DNA of 64,000 nt from Flavobacterium crocinum (lineage in GTDB: Bacteria; Bacteroidota; Bacteroidia; Flavobacteriales; Flavobacteriaceae): NCBI RefSeq assembly GCF_003122385.1, contig NZ_CP029255.1, forward strand, positions 5,766,001-5,830,000, read 5' to 3'. A program made the translations under genes and the position numbers. This document shows, one piece after another, positions 43,439-52,891 of the stretch (within the stretch, counting starts at the first letter, position 1; the number at the start of each line of letters is the position of its first letter). The notes under the pieces are model-generated. The model was not told the DNA's origin. It saw only the letters and a list, made by a program, of their open reading frames with translations, and ran no database searches.

Positions 43439-44227
43439 TTATTTAAAAATTAATACGGCGAGCGATACTAAAATAGAGACGGCCGATATTATTACCGAAG
43501 TATTTGGCCCCACTGCCGAAGAATTTACTCTTGTTCTATTAGGTTCAACATACACTACATCATTTTGGTTTAAATAATAAAAAGGAGAATTTATAAAATC
43601 TGATTTCGTAATATCTACTCGATTATATGACTTTACCCCATTATTTTCCCTAATAATGAGAATATTATTTCTTTTACCATAAATAGTCAAATCCTTCGCC
43701 ATGCTTAAAGCTTCAATAAGCGTGATTCGTTCTGAATTTATTGGATATGTTCCTGGTAAATTAACTTCTCCCTGCAATGAAATTTTGAAATTCGTGATGC
43801 GGACATTCACAATTGGATTTTTAATATAATTCTCAATTTTATTCTGCAAAAATTGCAATACTTCAGTACGACTTAAACCTCCTACGTGAATTTTACCTAA
43901 TACAGGAAATTCAATGTTTCCGTTATTATCAACCAAATAAAGCTGAACAGTTTCCTGACTACGTGCTAAATCCTGCCTATTATTTCCAGACACACTGACT
44001 GTTTTTAAATTAAATGGTATTGCCGCTTCAGGATCATCTGCAGACACAATAATCATTAATAAATCATCTGGCTGGATTTTAACTTCATAAGAAGATGTAT
44101 GCTCTGTTTTCAAAGAATCAACATCCTGATAATAGAGAATGTTTTTTTTTGAAGCACAAGAAAAAAACAGAAATAAGAGAGATAAAAAACTAATCGTTTT
44201 TACCTGAAGAAGAAATTGAGATTTCAT
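43439..44227 (-). CDS. Wza-like polysaccharide export lipoprotein
   Basis: This outer-membrane export protein of the Poly_export family forms the exit channel of Wzy-type systems. ATG 44227 gives a lipoprotein signal (LSLLFLFFSCASKK). The Poly_export domain (about 45-140) has IQPDDLLMIIVS and EFPVLGKIHVGGLSRTEV; one SLBB domain follows (LQGEVNLPGTYPINSERITL). A C-terminal hydrophobic stretch (ISAVSILVSLAVLIFK) takes the place of the Wza amphipathic helix. An upstream in-frame start was not used because it would spoil the signal peptide. Its neighbour is the Wzc-like gene, the usual partner. Confidence 0.93.
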   Translation of the reverse strand: MKSQFLLQVKTISFLSLLFLFFSCASKKNILYYQDVDSLKTEHTSSYEVKIQPDDLLMIIVSADDPEAAIPFNLKTVSVSGNNRQDLARSQETVQLYLVDNNGNIEFPVLGKIHVGGLSRTEVLQFLQNKIENYIKNPIVNVRITNFKISLQGEVNLPGTYPINSERITLIEALSMAKDLTIYGKRNNILIIRENNGVKSYNRVDITKSDFINSPFYYLNQNDVVYVEPNRTRVNSSAVGPNTSVIISAVSILVSLAVLIFK

Positions 44228-44305
44228 TAAATTGAATTTAAAATAAAGGGAATAAAGCAAAAGAGAATCTGCTTTAAAGGATTTTTTTATAAAATTGGAG
44301 ATTAA

Positions 44306-45715
44306 TTAGTAGGCATTTTTTTCTCCTTGAAAAATATTCAAGACCGTTTTTACGATAATTTTTAAATCTAAGAGTAAACTCCAGTTTTCTATATACCAGA
44401 TATCAAATTCTACTCTATTTTCCATGTCAATAAGTTTTTTAGTCTCACCACGGTAACCATTAATCTGCGCCCAGCCAGTAATTCCAGGTTTTGCGTATTG
44501 ACGCACCAGATAATTATTGATTAACTCGCTATATTCCTGTGTATGGAACAACATGTGTGGCCTAGGCCCAACAACAGACATATTACCTATAAAAACATTA
44601 AAAAATTGTGGCAGTTCATCAATACTTGTTTTTCTCATAAAAGCACCGAATTTAGTGATACGGCTGTCACCTTTTTGAGCCTGCACATTATCCGAAATCT
44701 TATTGAGACGCATGCTTCGAAATTTTAAGCATGAAAATGATTTATTATCTCTTCCTGATCTATCTTGTTTAAAAAAAACTGGCCCAGGAGATTCAATTTT
44801 AATCATTATCATTACTATTGGAAATAACCAGGGAAATATTAAAATGATAACCAAAAAAGAAAAACAAACATCAAATACTTTTTTGATCAGTCTATTAATA
44901 GTACTCTCCAAAGGTTCAGGACGTGACATTAAAACGGGCATGTTTTCATAAAAAGAAATCTCAACCCGGCTTGATTTAGTATACAATTGAAAATCTGGAA
45001 TAAACTTAATTCGCACCATGTGATGTTCACAAATCTGAATAAGTTTATTTATAACATCAATGTCATCTATATGAAGAGCGACATACATTTCATCCACTTG
45101 TTCTTTTGTTATAAAACTTTCAATTTCATCAAATCCGCCTAAAATATTGGATATCGTTTCATTTTGACTTTGATCAAAAAAACCTAAAAAACGGTAACCA
45201 TATGTTAAGTTTTTTGACAATATTTTTAGCACTCTTTTACCGGTATCGTTTGCTCCTACAATAATTATATTTCTAAAATTATAACCTTTGTATCGAATGT
45301 ATTTTAAAGTCTTCATGGAGAAAACTCTTGATAACATTAAAAAAGAAAAGAAAAAAACGTAAAAATAAAGAAGTTGAAATCTGCTTATACCATCATAATC
45401 CAATGACACCACAAAAATGGATACTATTGCGGCATGAATGATAATTTTTTTTATAGTTCTTGATAAGATCGATTCTATTGTTTCTACTCTAATGATTCGA
45501 TAAGAATCTTTATACAACAAAAGACCAATCCAGATTAAATTAGCTAATAAAGATATCGTTTGGGTTTCTTTCAGATATAATTGATCAATATTTTCCAGTT
45601 TGACAATTCCAGAGATGAGTATTGCTAAATTTAACAGTACAATATCCCAAGAAATAAAAAGCAATTGAAAATATCTGGAAAAACGATATTTCGCTAGTTT
45701 TTGTAAAAAATTCAT
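44306..45715 (-). CDS. Initiating glycosyl-1-phosphate transferase, first copy
   Basis: This WbaP/WcaJ-type enzyme lies inside the operon and has the same plan as the copy at 39444-40865: four to five N-terminal helices, VGANDTGKR, then FKQDRSGRDNKSFSCLKFRSM, GDSRITKFGAFMRKTS and DELPQFFNVFIGNMSVVGPR. It transfers a sugar phosphate, often glucose or galactose phosphate, to undecaprenyl phosphate. ATG 45715 is preferred to a TTG at 45724. It stands 12 bases behind the glycosyltransferase gene upstream and 78 bases before the Wza-like gene. Having two such closely similar enzymes in one locus is unusual. Confidence 0.92.
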   Translation of the reverse strand: MNFLQKLAKYRFSRYFQLLFISWDIVLLNLAILISGIVKLENIDQLYLKETQTISLLANLIWIGLLLYKDSYRIIRVETIESILSRTIKKIIIHAAIVSIFVVSLDYDGISRFQLLYFYVFFFSFLMLSRVFSMKTLKYIRYKGYNFRNIIIVGANDTGKRVLKILSKNLTYGYRFLGFFDQSQNETISNILGGFDEIESFITKEQVDEMYVALHIDDIDVINKLIQICEHHMVRIKFIPDFQLYTKSSRVEISFYENMPVLMSRPEPLESTINRLIKKVFDVCFSFLVIILIFPWLFPIVMIMIKIESPGPVFFKQDRSGRDNKSFSCLKFRSMRLNKISDNVQAQKGDSRITKFGAFMRKTSIDELPQFFNVFIGNMSVVGPRPHMLFHTQEYSELINNYLVRQYAKPGITGWAQINGYRGETKKLIDMENRVEFDIWYIENWSLLLDLKIIVKTVLNIFQGEKNAY

Positions 45716-45727
45716 TTCAAACAACTT

Positions 45728-46825
45728 CTATCTATTATAAATCTCAATAAAATGGTTCATATATTGATTGATGATAATTTCCCAGTCATACATATACCTG
45801 ATCTTCATCTTATTATTGGCTAACATTGTTTGAAATTTTTCATCTTCATATTTTACATTATCCAAATATTGAGAAACATCTAAAGAATTTTTAAAATAAA
45901 CAGCATCTTCTCGTAAAATATAGCGATTGAATTCGTTATCATTTGCACAAATCAAACTATTAGAAGCCATTGCTTCTAATAATGAAGGATTTGTGCCTCC
46001 AACAGTATGACCATGAAAATAAATATTTGAATAATACCTTAAATTATTTAAAATTTCAATATCGTATATACCATCTAAAAATTTAATTTGACTGCATTGA
46101 GAATATTTTTCTTTTAAATAGTTTCCATAAGATGTATTATGGTTTCCTATTACTAAAAATGATCTATTTAACTTCGCGCCAATTACACCATCTAAAATTA
46201 TCTCAATACTATTTTCTGGCTCCAATCTGGCAATGAGCATATCATATTCATAAGGACACAAATTATAACGTTCTAAAGCTATCACATCATTATTAAAAAA
46301 GGTTTTCGCTCCATAAGCTATATAAGTTGATGAAACTTTATATTTTTCAAGAAGATAATTTTGAATACCTATGGAATCCGAAATAAGATAATCACTATAC
46401 TTTACTCCCAGTGATTCAGCATACTGAAGAAATCTTTTGATCACCCTTTTATACTTCGTTCTTTTCCATTCTAAACCATCCATATTAGTAGTTATGATGG
46501 CTTTTTTAGGTAATAGCCATCCCCAAACTGAACTACTTGTATAGCCTAATTGTAGAATTATATCGCAATCTCGTTTTCTTACATCTCGTATACAATTAAA
46601 ATCATAGATAAATTGTCCGACAGTTCCTAATTTGTCCTCTGGATCATAACAATGAACAATTTGAACACCGTTCCACTCGTTTTGTTGATAAGGATGATTA
46701 TGAGAATTGTACACAATAACTTCAAAACCCCTCTTTACTAATCCTAAAGCAAGGTATTCTGCGCATTGTTCAAAACCTCCATAGTGATTAGGAATACCTC
46801 TTGTTCCTATTATTGAGATTTTCAT
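45728..46825 (-). CDS. Glycosyltransferase with DUF1972 domain (GT4-like)
   Basis: This GT-B fold glycosyltransferase opens with MKISIIGTRGIPNHYGGFEQ, the signature of the DUF1972 domain (about 1-185), followed by a GT4/GT1-like nucleotide-sugar domain (LIARLEPENSIEIILDG, GHTVGGTNPSLLEAMASNSL, the Glu of the EAMA segment being a typical donor-site residue). Such enzymes usually add rhamnose or glucose early in a repeat unit. It lies between a GT2 gene (10-base gap) and the initiating transferase, so it may add the second sugar. The order of action is inferred from place only. Confidence 0.88.
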   Translation of the reverse strand: MKISIIGTRGIPNHYGGFEQCAEYLALGLVKRGFEVIVYNSHNHPYQQNEWNGVQIVHCYDPEDKLGTVGQFIYDFNCIRDVRKRDCDIILQLGYTSSSVWGWLLPKKAIITTNMDGLEWKRTKYKRVIKRFLQYAESLGVKYSDYLISDSIGIQNYLLEKYKVSSTYIAYGAKTFFNNDVIALERYNLCPYEYDMLIARLEPENSIEIILDGVIGAKLNRSFLVIGNHNTSYGNYLKEKYSQCSQIKFLDGIYDIEILNNLRYYSNIYFHGHTVGGTNPSLLEAMASNSLICANDNEFNRYILREDAVYFKNSLDVSQYLDNVKYEDEKFQTMLANNKMKIRYMYDWEIIINQYMNHFIEIYNR

Positions 46826-46835
46826 TAATAATCAA

Positions 46836-47774
46836 TTATTTAGACTTGATGAAATAATTTATTTTTATTTTTCTCAAAATGATCTTAATAGGAATAAATA
46901 AACTTAAACTACATACTATCCAATAAGATCTTTTTGAAAAATAAACTTGTATATTCTTTTTAAACGCATCTGAAGAAAAAGTTTCTCGCCTTGCAATCTT
47001 CACATTAAAATAAAGTAATGGTAAATAATTATATAAAACATCTTTAAAAATCTTTTTTTTGGTTTCTAAACTAATTTGTTTATTATCATAAGAACTTTGA
47101 ATTAATGATGGATATTCTATACTAAATGCCTGAAACTTATTATGTCCCCCTCTTTTTTTAACAAACTGTGTTTTAAACAAAGGCTCATCATTTATGACAA
47201 ATGCTTTCTTGTTATATTGTGTCAAAAATAGAGACGTATGGGGAAACAAAGTATTCATTTTAGTTTTTCCTTTAATCATATCAAAATCTTCTCTCCAAAT
47301 TCCAAAACCATTGCTCCACGAAGACCAATAAGATAAATTGCTCATAAAATCATCAAATCGATCATAATTTATTATTCTGCCATTGCCTAAAAATCCACTT
47401 GTAAAAAATATGCTAGGTCTTGATTTATTAAATGTCTTTATAAATCCTATCATATTTAATAATGACCCTTTCTGAAATATTTCCTGACTATTATGCAATT
47501 TTAAAAATTCTCCTTTGCCATAGGCCAAAACAAAATATGAATTTAAAAAGCCGTCACATTGAGTATTAAAATAAAAAAAATTTTCAAATGGAAATTCAAT
47601 TAACAGGCATTCTATCTCTCGATTTGGGTCATTATCTGATAAAATTACTTCAAAGTCATCTAAGGAAACTTTAGAATAATTCGCGTCACTATAAATGCTT
47701 TCCAAGGTTTTTCTTACATAATCAATTCTACCATTGACAGGAATACATAATGATATAAGAGGATAATCTTGCAA
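46836..47774 (-). CDS. Glycosyltransferase family 2, atypical
   Basis: This 312-residue GT-A protein has the opening PLISLCIPVNGRIDYVRKTL and EVILSDNDPN as nucleotide-binding parts. Where most relatives have a DxD metal motif, it reads GEFLKLHNSQEIF, so the metal site is missing or different. The C-terminal end has a hydrophobic segment and a basic tail (FIPIKIILRKIKIN), which may hold it to the membrane. It is in the operon between an acetyltransferase and the DUF1972 enzyme. It may use a divergent chemistry, or add a sugar with the ligand supplied otherwise. Confidence 0.8.
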   Translation of the reverse strand: MQDYPLISLCIPVNGRIDYVRKTLESIYSDANYSKVSLDDFEVILSDNDPNREIECLLIEFPFENFFYFNTQCDGFLNSYFVLAYGKGEFLKLHNSQEIFQKGSLLNMIGFIKTFNKSRPSIFFTSGFLGNGRIINYDRFDDFMSNLSYWSSWSNGFGIWREDFDMIKGKTKMNTLFPHTSLFLTQYNKKAFVINDEPLFKTQFVKKRGGHNKFQAFSIEYPSLIQSSYDNKQISLETKKKIFKDVLYNYLPLLYFNVKIARRETFSSDAFKKNIQVYFSKRSYWIVCSLSLFIPIKIILRKIKINYFIKSK

Positions 47775-47787
47775 ATTTTTTTACAAT

Positions 47788-48480
47788 TTATAATGCAGTT
47801 CTATATTTTAAAATTTTGGCTGGAACACCTCCTATAATAACATTATCAGGAAATTTATCTTTTACTACCGCGCCAGCTGCCACGACACAGCCATTACCAA
47901 TTTCTGCACCATCTAGAAAAGTAGCTTTGGTTCCAATCCAACAATTTTCGCCTATAATTATTCCTTTGCCAGAAACACCTTGTAATCTTATTGGCACTGT
48001 TAAATCTGAAAAATTATGGTTTTCGGGATGAAAACTAACATAATTACCAATAATTGTATCATCACCAATCTCTAAACCTCCAACTCCACTTCCATAGTGA
48101 CCATGAGATCCTAGACCAACATTATTTCCAATTTTAATACCTTTTGCAAGATTTTTAAGGCTTCCTGTTAAATCTATATGAGTATGAAATCCCATAGATA
48201 CATTATCTCCACAAATCAAACCCTCTTCCGAAAGTGCATTAACATAACAATTCCTACCCACTAAAAAATTTTCTCCAAATTTGATCTTAGAGCTACAAAC
48301 GACTGTGGAGGAAGGGTGTATAAAAACTTTTTTAAATTTTCTAGTTACACCAACACCATATAGCAAAGAAAAAAACTTGATTGTGAAAAAGTGAAACAAA
48401 TAAGAAAGTGGTATTTTAGGATCTAACTGAAATTCCTCACCTTTTAAATTTGATACAACTTTATTAATAATCTTTCGCAT
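47788..48480 (-). CDS. Hexapeptide-repeat acetyltransferase
   Basis: This left-handed beta-helix acyltransferase of 230 residues has repeats such as IKFGENFLVGRNCYV and IGDDTIIGNYVSFHPENHNF, where the His would be the catalytic base. IIIGENCWIGTKATFLDGAEI and GNGCVVAAGAVVKDKFPDN follow; the last block, IIGGVPAKILKYR, is the common end of sugar O-acetyltransferases. The N-terminal 60 residues include a membrane-leaning segment. It probably O-acetylates a sugar of the polysaccharide from acetyl-CoA. It sits 25 bases behind a GT2 gene. Confidence 0.88.
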   Translation of the reverse strand: MRKIINKVVSNLKGEEFQLDPKIPLSYLFHFFTIKFFSLLYGVGVTRKFKKVFIHPSSTVVCSSKIKFGENFLVGRNCYVNALSEEGLICGDNVSMGFHTHIDLTGSLKNLAKGIKIGNNVGLGSHGHYGSGVGGLEIGDDTIIGNYVSFHPENHNFSDLTVPIRLQGVSGKGIIIGENCWIGTKATFLDGAEIGNGCVVAAGAVVKDKFPDNVIIGGVPAKILKYRTAL

Positions 48481-48505
48481 ACATGTATTAATTTAAAAAA
48501 AGCTT

Positions 48506-49423
48506 TTAACGTCTTATGGTTTTTATACCAATAAATAAGAGAACTAATTGCATTTTTTGAGTTATTGTACCCATAGTGGAAAAAGTTGTAGGGAGATAAC
48601 CTAAATTCAGTAAACGCCAAACAAAGTATTTCAAAAACGAGTCTCTCTTTTTAAAATATAAAAACATACCCTCAAAAAATATATATCGATGAATTGTCGT
48701 ATACCTCTTTTTTTTTCTTTCTTTTAAACTTGGTTCTAGATGAATTATTTCTGGGCCAGGCACAAGTTGCGACTTGTATCGCGATTTGTTGTAACGTAAT
48801 TGCAATTCTGTTTCCTCAAAATACATAAAAAAATCTGGGCAAAATAAACCACATTCATCAATAACATTTCTCCTGATAAATAAATCTGCACCTGTTATAT
48901 AATCTACATCAATTGGTGATGCTACTTTTTGAGTTCCTGGTTCAATAATTGATTTATTTAGTAATTTTCCAATATAAAGATTAAATAATGCTTTAAAAAT
49001 ATCCTTAAACTCTGGGAATTTTCCATAAGAAGTTGTAATTGTTTTTTTGTCTGCAGCTACTAATGGTGCACCAATACAGGCAACATTTTTAGGCAGACAT
49101 TCCATAGTTTCATAAAATATTTTCACAGCATTGTTAAGTAAAACAGTATCTGAATTTAATAAGAAAACGTACTTCCCACTTGATACTTCATAACCTAAAT
49201 TATTCGCCTTGCCAAAACCTAGATTTTTACCAGATTTAATGAAAATTATTCCATTATAATTTTCAAAATATTCTGCACTGCCGTCTGTAGAACCATTGTC
49301 TACTAATACTATCTCATATTTAACATCCTGAGTGACCTTAAAAATAGATTGTATGCAATCATTTGTTAATTTCTTTGTATTGTAGTTTACAATTATTATT
49401 GAAACATTTGTAGAATTACTCAT
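48506..49423 (-). CDS. Glycosyltransferase family 2 (WbbL-like)
   Basis: This GT-A protein of 305 residues has VSIIIVNYNTKKLTNDCIQS, IVLVDNGSTDGS, KNLGFGKANNLGYE and the metal motif LLNSDTVL. DYITGADLFIRRNV and FFMYFEETELQLRY form the acceptor-side blocks shared with rhamnosyltransferases such as WbbL. A C-terminal amphipathic region may bind the membrane. It is preceded by the GT92 gene with only 8 bases between, so both probably act on neighbouring positions of the repeat unit. Rhamnose as donor is an inference from family resemblance. Confidence 0.88.
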   Translation of the reverse strand: MSNSTNVSIIIVNYNTKKLTNDCIQSIFKVTQDVKYEIVLVDNGSTDGSAEYFENYNGIIFIKSGKNLGFGKANNLGYEVSSGKYVFLLNSDTVLLNNAVKIFYETMECLPKNVACIGAPLVAADKKTITTSYGKFPEFKDIFKALFNLYIGKLLNKSIIEPGTQKVASPIDVDYITGADLFIRRNVIDECGLFCPDFFMYFEETELQLRYNKSRYKSQLVPGPEIIHLEPSLKERKKKRYTTIHRYIFFEGMFLYFKKRDSFLKYFVWRLLNLGYLPTTFSTMGTITQKMQLVLLFIGIKTIRR

Positions 49424-49431
49424 CTATTTTT

Positions 49432-50475
49432 TTATTTGGATGTATATCCCATACTTATTTTAAGTTCATTGATAAAACGATAAATCTTGTAGTCTACAGA
49501 AGTACATTGATTTTGGAAATAAAAAAACACTTCATCAGATTTCAAATTTTTAGCATCATCACCAACAAGAGCGACATCTCCACGAGCCTTTTTTTTGTCC
49601 ATATATTCGATATAAGATTTCGAATAATAATGATTTAATTGAATTGAAAAGTTTTTATTAAATAATCCACTTCTATTAATCTCAAATAAAACAAATTTCT
49701 TAAACTCATTTATTGGCGGCATAGGAATTCTGTAATTAAAAATCTTAACCGATCCAAACATTGTGTGTGTGTATTTTTTATCAAATTCAAGTACCTCAAA
49801 TTGTGTATTAATAATCGACTTACCAATATCGTAATATTTGTCCCAACACGAAATATATTGTTCGATTATAAGCTTCTCTTTATTATGCTCGATAATTCCA
49901 GATGTACCAAACATTTTCCAATAAATATAAACAGATGGATAATTACTGAATTTTCCGATCCATTTTTTAATATCTGTTTCGTAAAAAGGGCAAATGAATT
50001 CATCTAAATCAATATACGCCAGCCATTTTGTCTCATTTTTAAACCTATCAAAACAATCGCTATAGGCAGGCATTTGTTGCTCTTGAGCGAGAGGCCAACT
50101 TATCAAAGTGACAATATCATTTTTAACATACGGCTCTAATATTAATTCAAAGCTATCAGTAGAATTATTATTATATAAATAAAAATGCTCAACCCCAATA
50201 TTAAGGTGATACTCAATCCACTCTTTTAATGATAAATCTTCATTTTTAAAAATAGCACATACCGAAAATGTATATTTTGGCTCTGATAATCTAACTCTCT
50301 TTTTGCCAACACGTAACAAAATGTATAGTAAAGGGCTTAAAAACTGAACAAGAACATTGAATAAAAATCTGACTAAATTTGGCATATAATAATCATAGAA
50401 AAATAGACCACTAGCCTGCACTTGTCTCTTTCTATTTGATTTTTCAATTTTTAATATTTTCTTTATTCTATTCAT
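49432..50475 (-). CDS. Glycosyltransferase family 92 protein
   Basis: The protein belongs to family 92 (formerly DUF23), named from galactosyltransferases in animals and also found in bacterial glycan loci. Motifs are SVCAIFKNEDLSLKEWIEYH, VEHFYLYNNNSTDSF, the metal site WLAYIDLDEFICP, and the late WKMFGTSG. It has a membrane-leaning stretch near the N-terminus (YMPNLVRFLFNVLVQFL). ATG 50475 gives 347 residues and a 13-base gap to the gene before; a GTG start at 50520 would overlap that gene by 32 bases and is less likely. It probably adds galactose. Confidence 0.85.
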   Translation of the reverse strand: MNRIKKILKIEKSNRKRQVQASGLFFYDYYMPNLVRFLFNVLVQFLSPLLYILLRVGKKRVRLSEPKYTFSVCAIFKNEDLSLKEWIEYHLNIGVEHFYLYNNNSTDSFELILEPYVKNDIVTLISWPLAQEQQMPAYSDCFDRFKNETKWLAYIDLDEFICPFYETDIKKWIGKFSNYPSVYIYWKMFGTSGIIEHNKEKLIIEQYISCWDKYYDIGKSIINTQFEVLEFDKKYTHTMFGSVKIFNYRIPMPPINEFKKFVLFEINRSGLFNKNFSIQLNHYYSKSYIEYMDKKKARGDVALVGDDAKNLKSDEVFFYFQNQCTSVDYKIYRFINELKISMGYTSK

Positions 50476-50488
50476 TCTAACATTAATT

Positions 50489-51643
50489 TTATTGTATAAA
50501 AAAGATTCTTTCAAGTTCACTTTTTAATTTCAGTACCTCACTGGAAGGGCTTAAATTCTCCTTAACTACTTTGTAGTCTATTTCCTCAATATTTAAATTT
50601 TCAAGATTATTTAGAAATTCTACAATCTCTTTCACATTATGAAAAAGAGTTCCAAACTTAGTTCTATGCATTAGCGAATCAAAACAATCATTATGTAAAG
50701 CTAAAACATATTTTTCGGCATTAATCGCATCAAAAATTGCTCCGCTAGCAGTCATTTTAAAACTTTCTTCTGGATAAAGAAATACAACAAAATCAAGTTT
50801 CGAAAGCTCAAACTTTATCATTTCAGAAGAAATGAATTCTTTTTCAGCTTCCTTTATAAATCGAATATTGTTCTTATTCAATAATTCAGGGTTACAGAAA
50901 ACACGGCCAATTGCAGTAATATCAAATTTACTCAATGGCAAATTATTCCGTAAATAAAAAATACTGTCCAGCCACTTTTCTTCACTTATTGATCCTACAA
51001 AACCAACCTGAATTTTTTCCTTGTTCAAATCTTTATTCTCAACTTGTCTATCAAAAATCCATGTATGCTCAAAAGAAATCAATTTATTCCACGCTAAATT
51101 GCTTAATACATTTTTAGCATTTTTTTTGACATGCTCTCCTAAACAAGAGAAGTATAAGGAATTAGACCATTTATAATCTGAAGATTTAAATAATTTTAAA
51201 GTCTTGATCGAAAACCTATTTAAATTTCTAAAATTATTGTCAGCTAAAAAATCCAGCTCACAATGACATGTAATCAATATTTTGCGATGCAATAATTTTG
51301 ATAATTTATTAACAACAGGTATTGCAATTAAAGGAGCATAATTAAAATAAATTACCTTCTTTTTACTGCCCAACAAAACTATACTTATTGAAAAAAACAA
51401 CTGTAATAAATGATGCAGCATTTTTTCAAATTTATTTTTAGGCTCATTTACCCAAATTCTTCGATATGTTACATTCTTAGGAAATTTGCCACCAAGATTA
51501 TGTTTAACAATATTTACTGAACTTGGAGTCGCATAATAAATTACATGATCATAAATCTCAGCAAACATGCTAAGTGAACTGGTGTTAAATCCTAAATGAA
51601 AAACACCGTAAGAATTAGTATCTGCATAAATTAGTGTTTTCAT
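50489..51643 (-). CDS. Putative glycosyltransferase (GT-B like)
   Basis: This 384-residue protein has the character of a GT-B enzyme. The N-terminal half (MKTLIYADTNSYGVFHLGFN) has Rossmann-like strands and a hydrophobic stretch (HHLLQLFFSISIVLLG). The C-terminal half has VGFVGSISEEKWLDSIFYL and KLDFVVFLYPEESFKMTAS, followed by GAIFDAINAEKYVLAL, which look like the donor-binding domain. The usual EAMA-type Glu block is replaced by this GAIFDA segment, so the family is not certain. Its place between the polymerase and the GT92 gene supports glycan assembly. Confidence 0.7.
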   Translation of the reverse strand: MKTLIYADTNSYGVFHLGFNTSSLSMFAEIYDHVIYYATPSSVNIVKHNLGGKFPKNVTYRRIWVNEPKNKFEKMLHHLLQLFFSISIVLLGSKKKVIYFNYAPLIAIPVVNKLSKLLHRKILITCHCELDFLADNNFRNLNRFSIKTLKLFKSSDYKWSNSLYFSCLGEHVKKNAKNVLSNLAWNKLISFEHTWIFDRQVENKDLNKEKIQVGFVGSISEEKWLDSIFYLRNNLPLSKFDITAIGRVFCNPELLNKNNIRFIKEAEKEFISSEMIKFELSKLDFVVFLYPEESFKMTASGAIFDAINAEKYVLALHNDCFDSLMHRTKFGTLFHNVKEIVEFLNNLENLNIEEIDYKVVKENLSPSSEVLKLKSELERIFFIQ

Positions 51644-51655
51644 ATCAATTTCCTA

Positions 51656-52852
51656 TCAACATGCATTTTTTTTATGAAAGAGAATCAGATATGCCACGAC
51701 ACTAATTGAAATTCCACAGATTGACATAGTTTGTGACGCAATATTTGTAAACAATATATAAACTAAATAAAACTTGCACCAGAGATAATTATCGAAGACA
51801 GGGTATTTTAACAATTTATAAAATACTAGCAAAAAAAGAAGTAAGCCCATAATACCGCTATATAAAAAAATATGCACGTAACCAACATCGTTAGAATATA
51901 GCGCCTTGTTTTCTGATTGATATATCATTTTTTTTCCATATTCGCTGTAAGCATGAGGTAACCCGTTACCAAAAATCATGGGAGTGACTGTTTCATTAAA
52001 ATCTTTTACAAAATATTCAGCTGCTACTAAGCGTATATCTTTTTCACTGTCATTATTATTTTCGTATTGATCTTGAGAAATCGCTACCAAATCTTTTACA
52101 ACGGGTAATTGAGTTTTTAAAATCAGATCAGGCAAAATGTATAAAAAAACACCTGTAATAAGTATTAAAATAAATTTATATCGTGAAGATTTAAAGACAA
52201 ATATAACGCCTAAAATGGCGGAGTAAAAAATATATTGACGTGTTAATGTCAATAAAATAGCTAGATAAGCTAAAACAATAAATATTAAATCTTTCCATTT
52301 TTTTTTTATAACAAATCCATTTAAATGCATGAAAAATGCCAAAACAGCAAATTCTACTCCTTCAATTCTTGGACGAATAAATCCACGGTTATCATCTTCA
52401 ATAATATTCGAAAATCCAAAATAACCTACCAACGAAAATTTAATATATGCAATTTTAAGCAGTAAATGGATTATAAAATAAAAATCAATAAATTTTACAA
52501 TTTTCTTCTCAGATATTGCAATTTTCAGCAACAAAAACAAAAAAATGTATCTATATAATTCTACTGATATTCTAAAATTTAAAAATATATTTTGGCCCCA
52601 AAAAAGCAAAGGGCAAAATAGAGTACATATAAAAATCCAAATGGTTAAATTCTTATACTTTTTTAAAGTTTTATTTTTAAATTCAGCAAAAAACAATTCT
52701 TCTTTGCAATATAAAATGCTAAAAATTAAAAATAGAATAACGACAACGAGACCAATTTCCTTTTCAAAACCAGTATATTGAAAAAATTGATACCCTATCA
52801 GAGGGAATAACCAAAATAAATAATTCCCAATCGTGTTCCGTGTTTGGTACAT
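51656..52852 (-). CDS. Wzy-like O-antigen/polysaccharide polymerase
   Basis: This integral membrane protein of 398 residues has about ten to twelve hydrophobic segments and a larger outer loop (about 230-300, LILKTQLPVVKDLVAISQDQ) before the last helices. It has little sequence conservation, as is usual for Wzy proteins. Short cues are LTLTRQYIFYSAILG (an Arg-containing loop) and FGNGLPHAYSEYGKK. It stands between the flippase side and the transferase genes, which supports polymerase over ligase. It would join lipid-linked repeat units on the periplasmic face. The call rests on topology and context. Confidence 0.75.
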   Translation of the reverse strand: MYQTRNTIGNYLFWLFPLIGYQFFQYTGFEKEIGLVVVILFLIFSILYCKEELFFAEFKNKTLKKYKNLTIWIFICTLFCPLLFWGQNIFLNFRISVELYRYIFLFLLLKIAISEKKIVKFIDFYFIIHLLLKIAYIKFSLVGYFGFSNIIEDDNRGFIRPRIEGVEFAVLAFFMHLNGFVIKKKWKDLIFIVLAYLAILLTLTRQYIFYSAILGVIFVFKSSRYKFILILITGVFLYILPDLILKTQLPVVKDLVAISQDQYENNNDSEKDIRLVAAEYFVKDFNETVTPMIFGNGLPHAYSEYGKKMIYQSENKALYSNDVGYVHIFLYSGIMGLLLFLLVFYKLLKYPVFDNYLWCKFYLVYILFTNIASQTMSICGISISVVAYLILFHKKNAC

Positions 52853-52891
52853 CTATGTATTCTTTTTTAATAAAATAAAGAAGTGAATATA

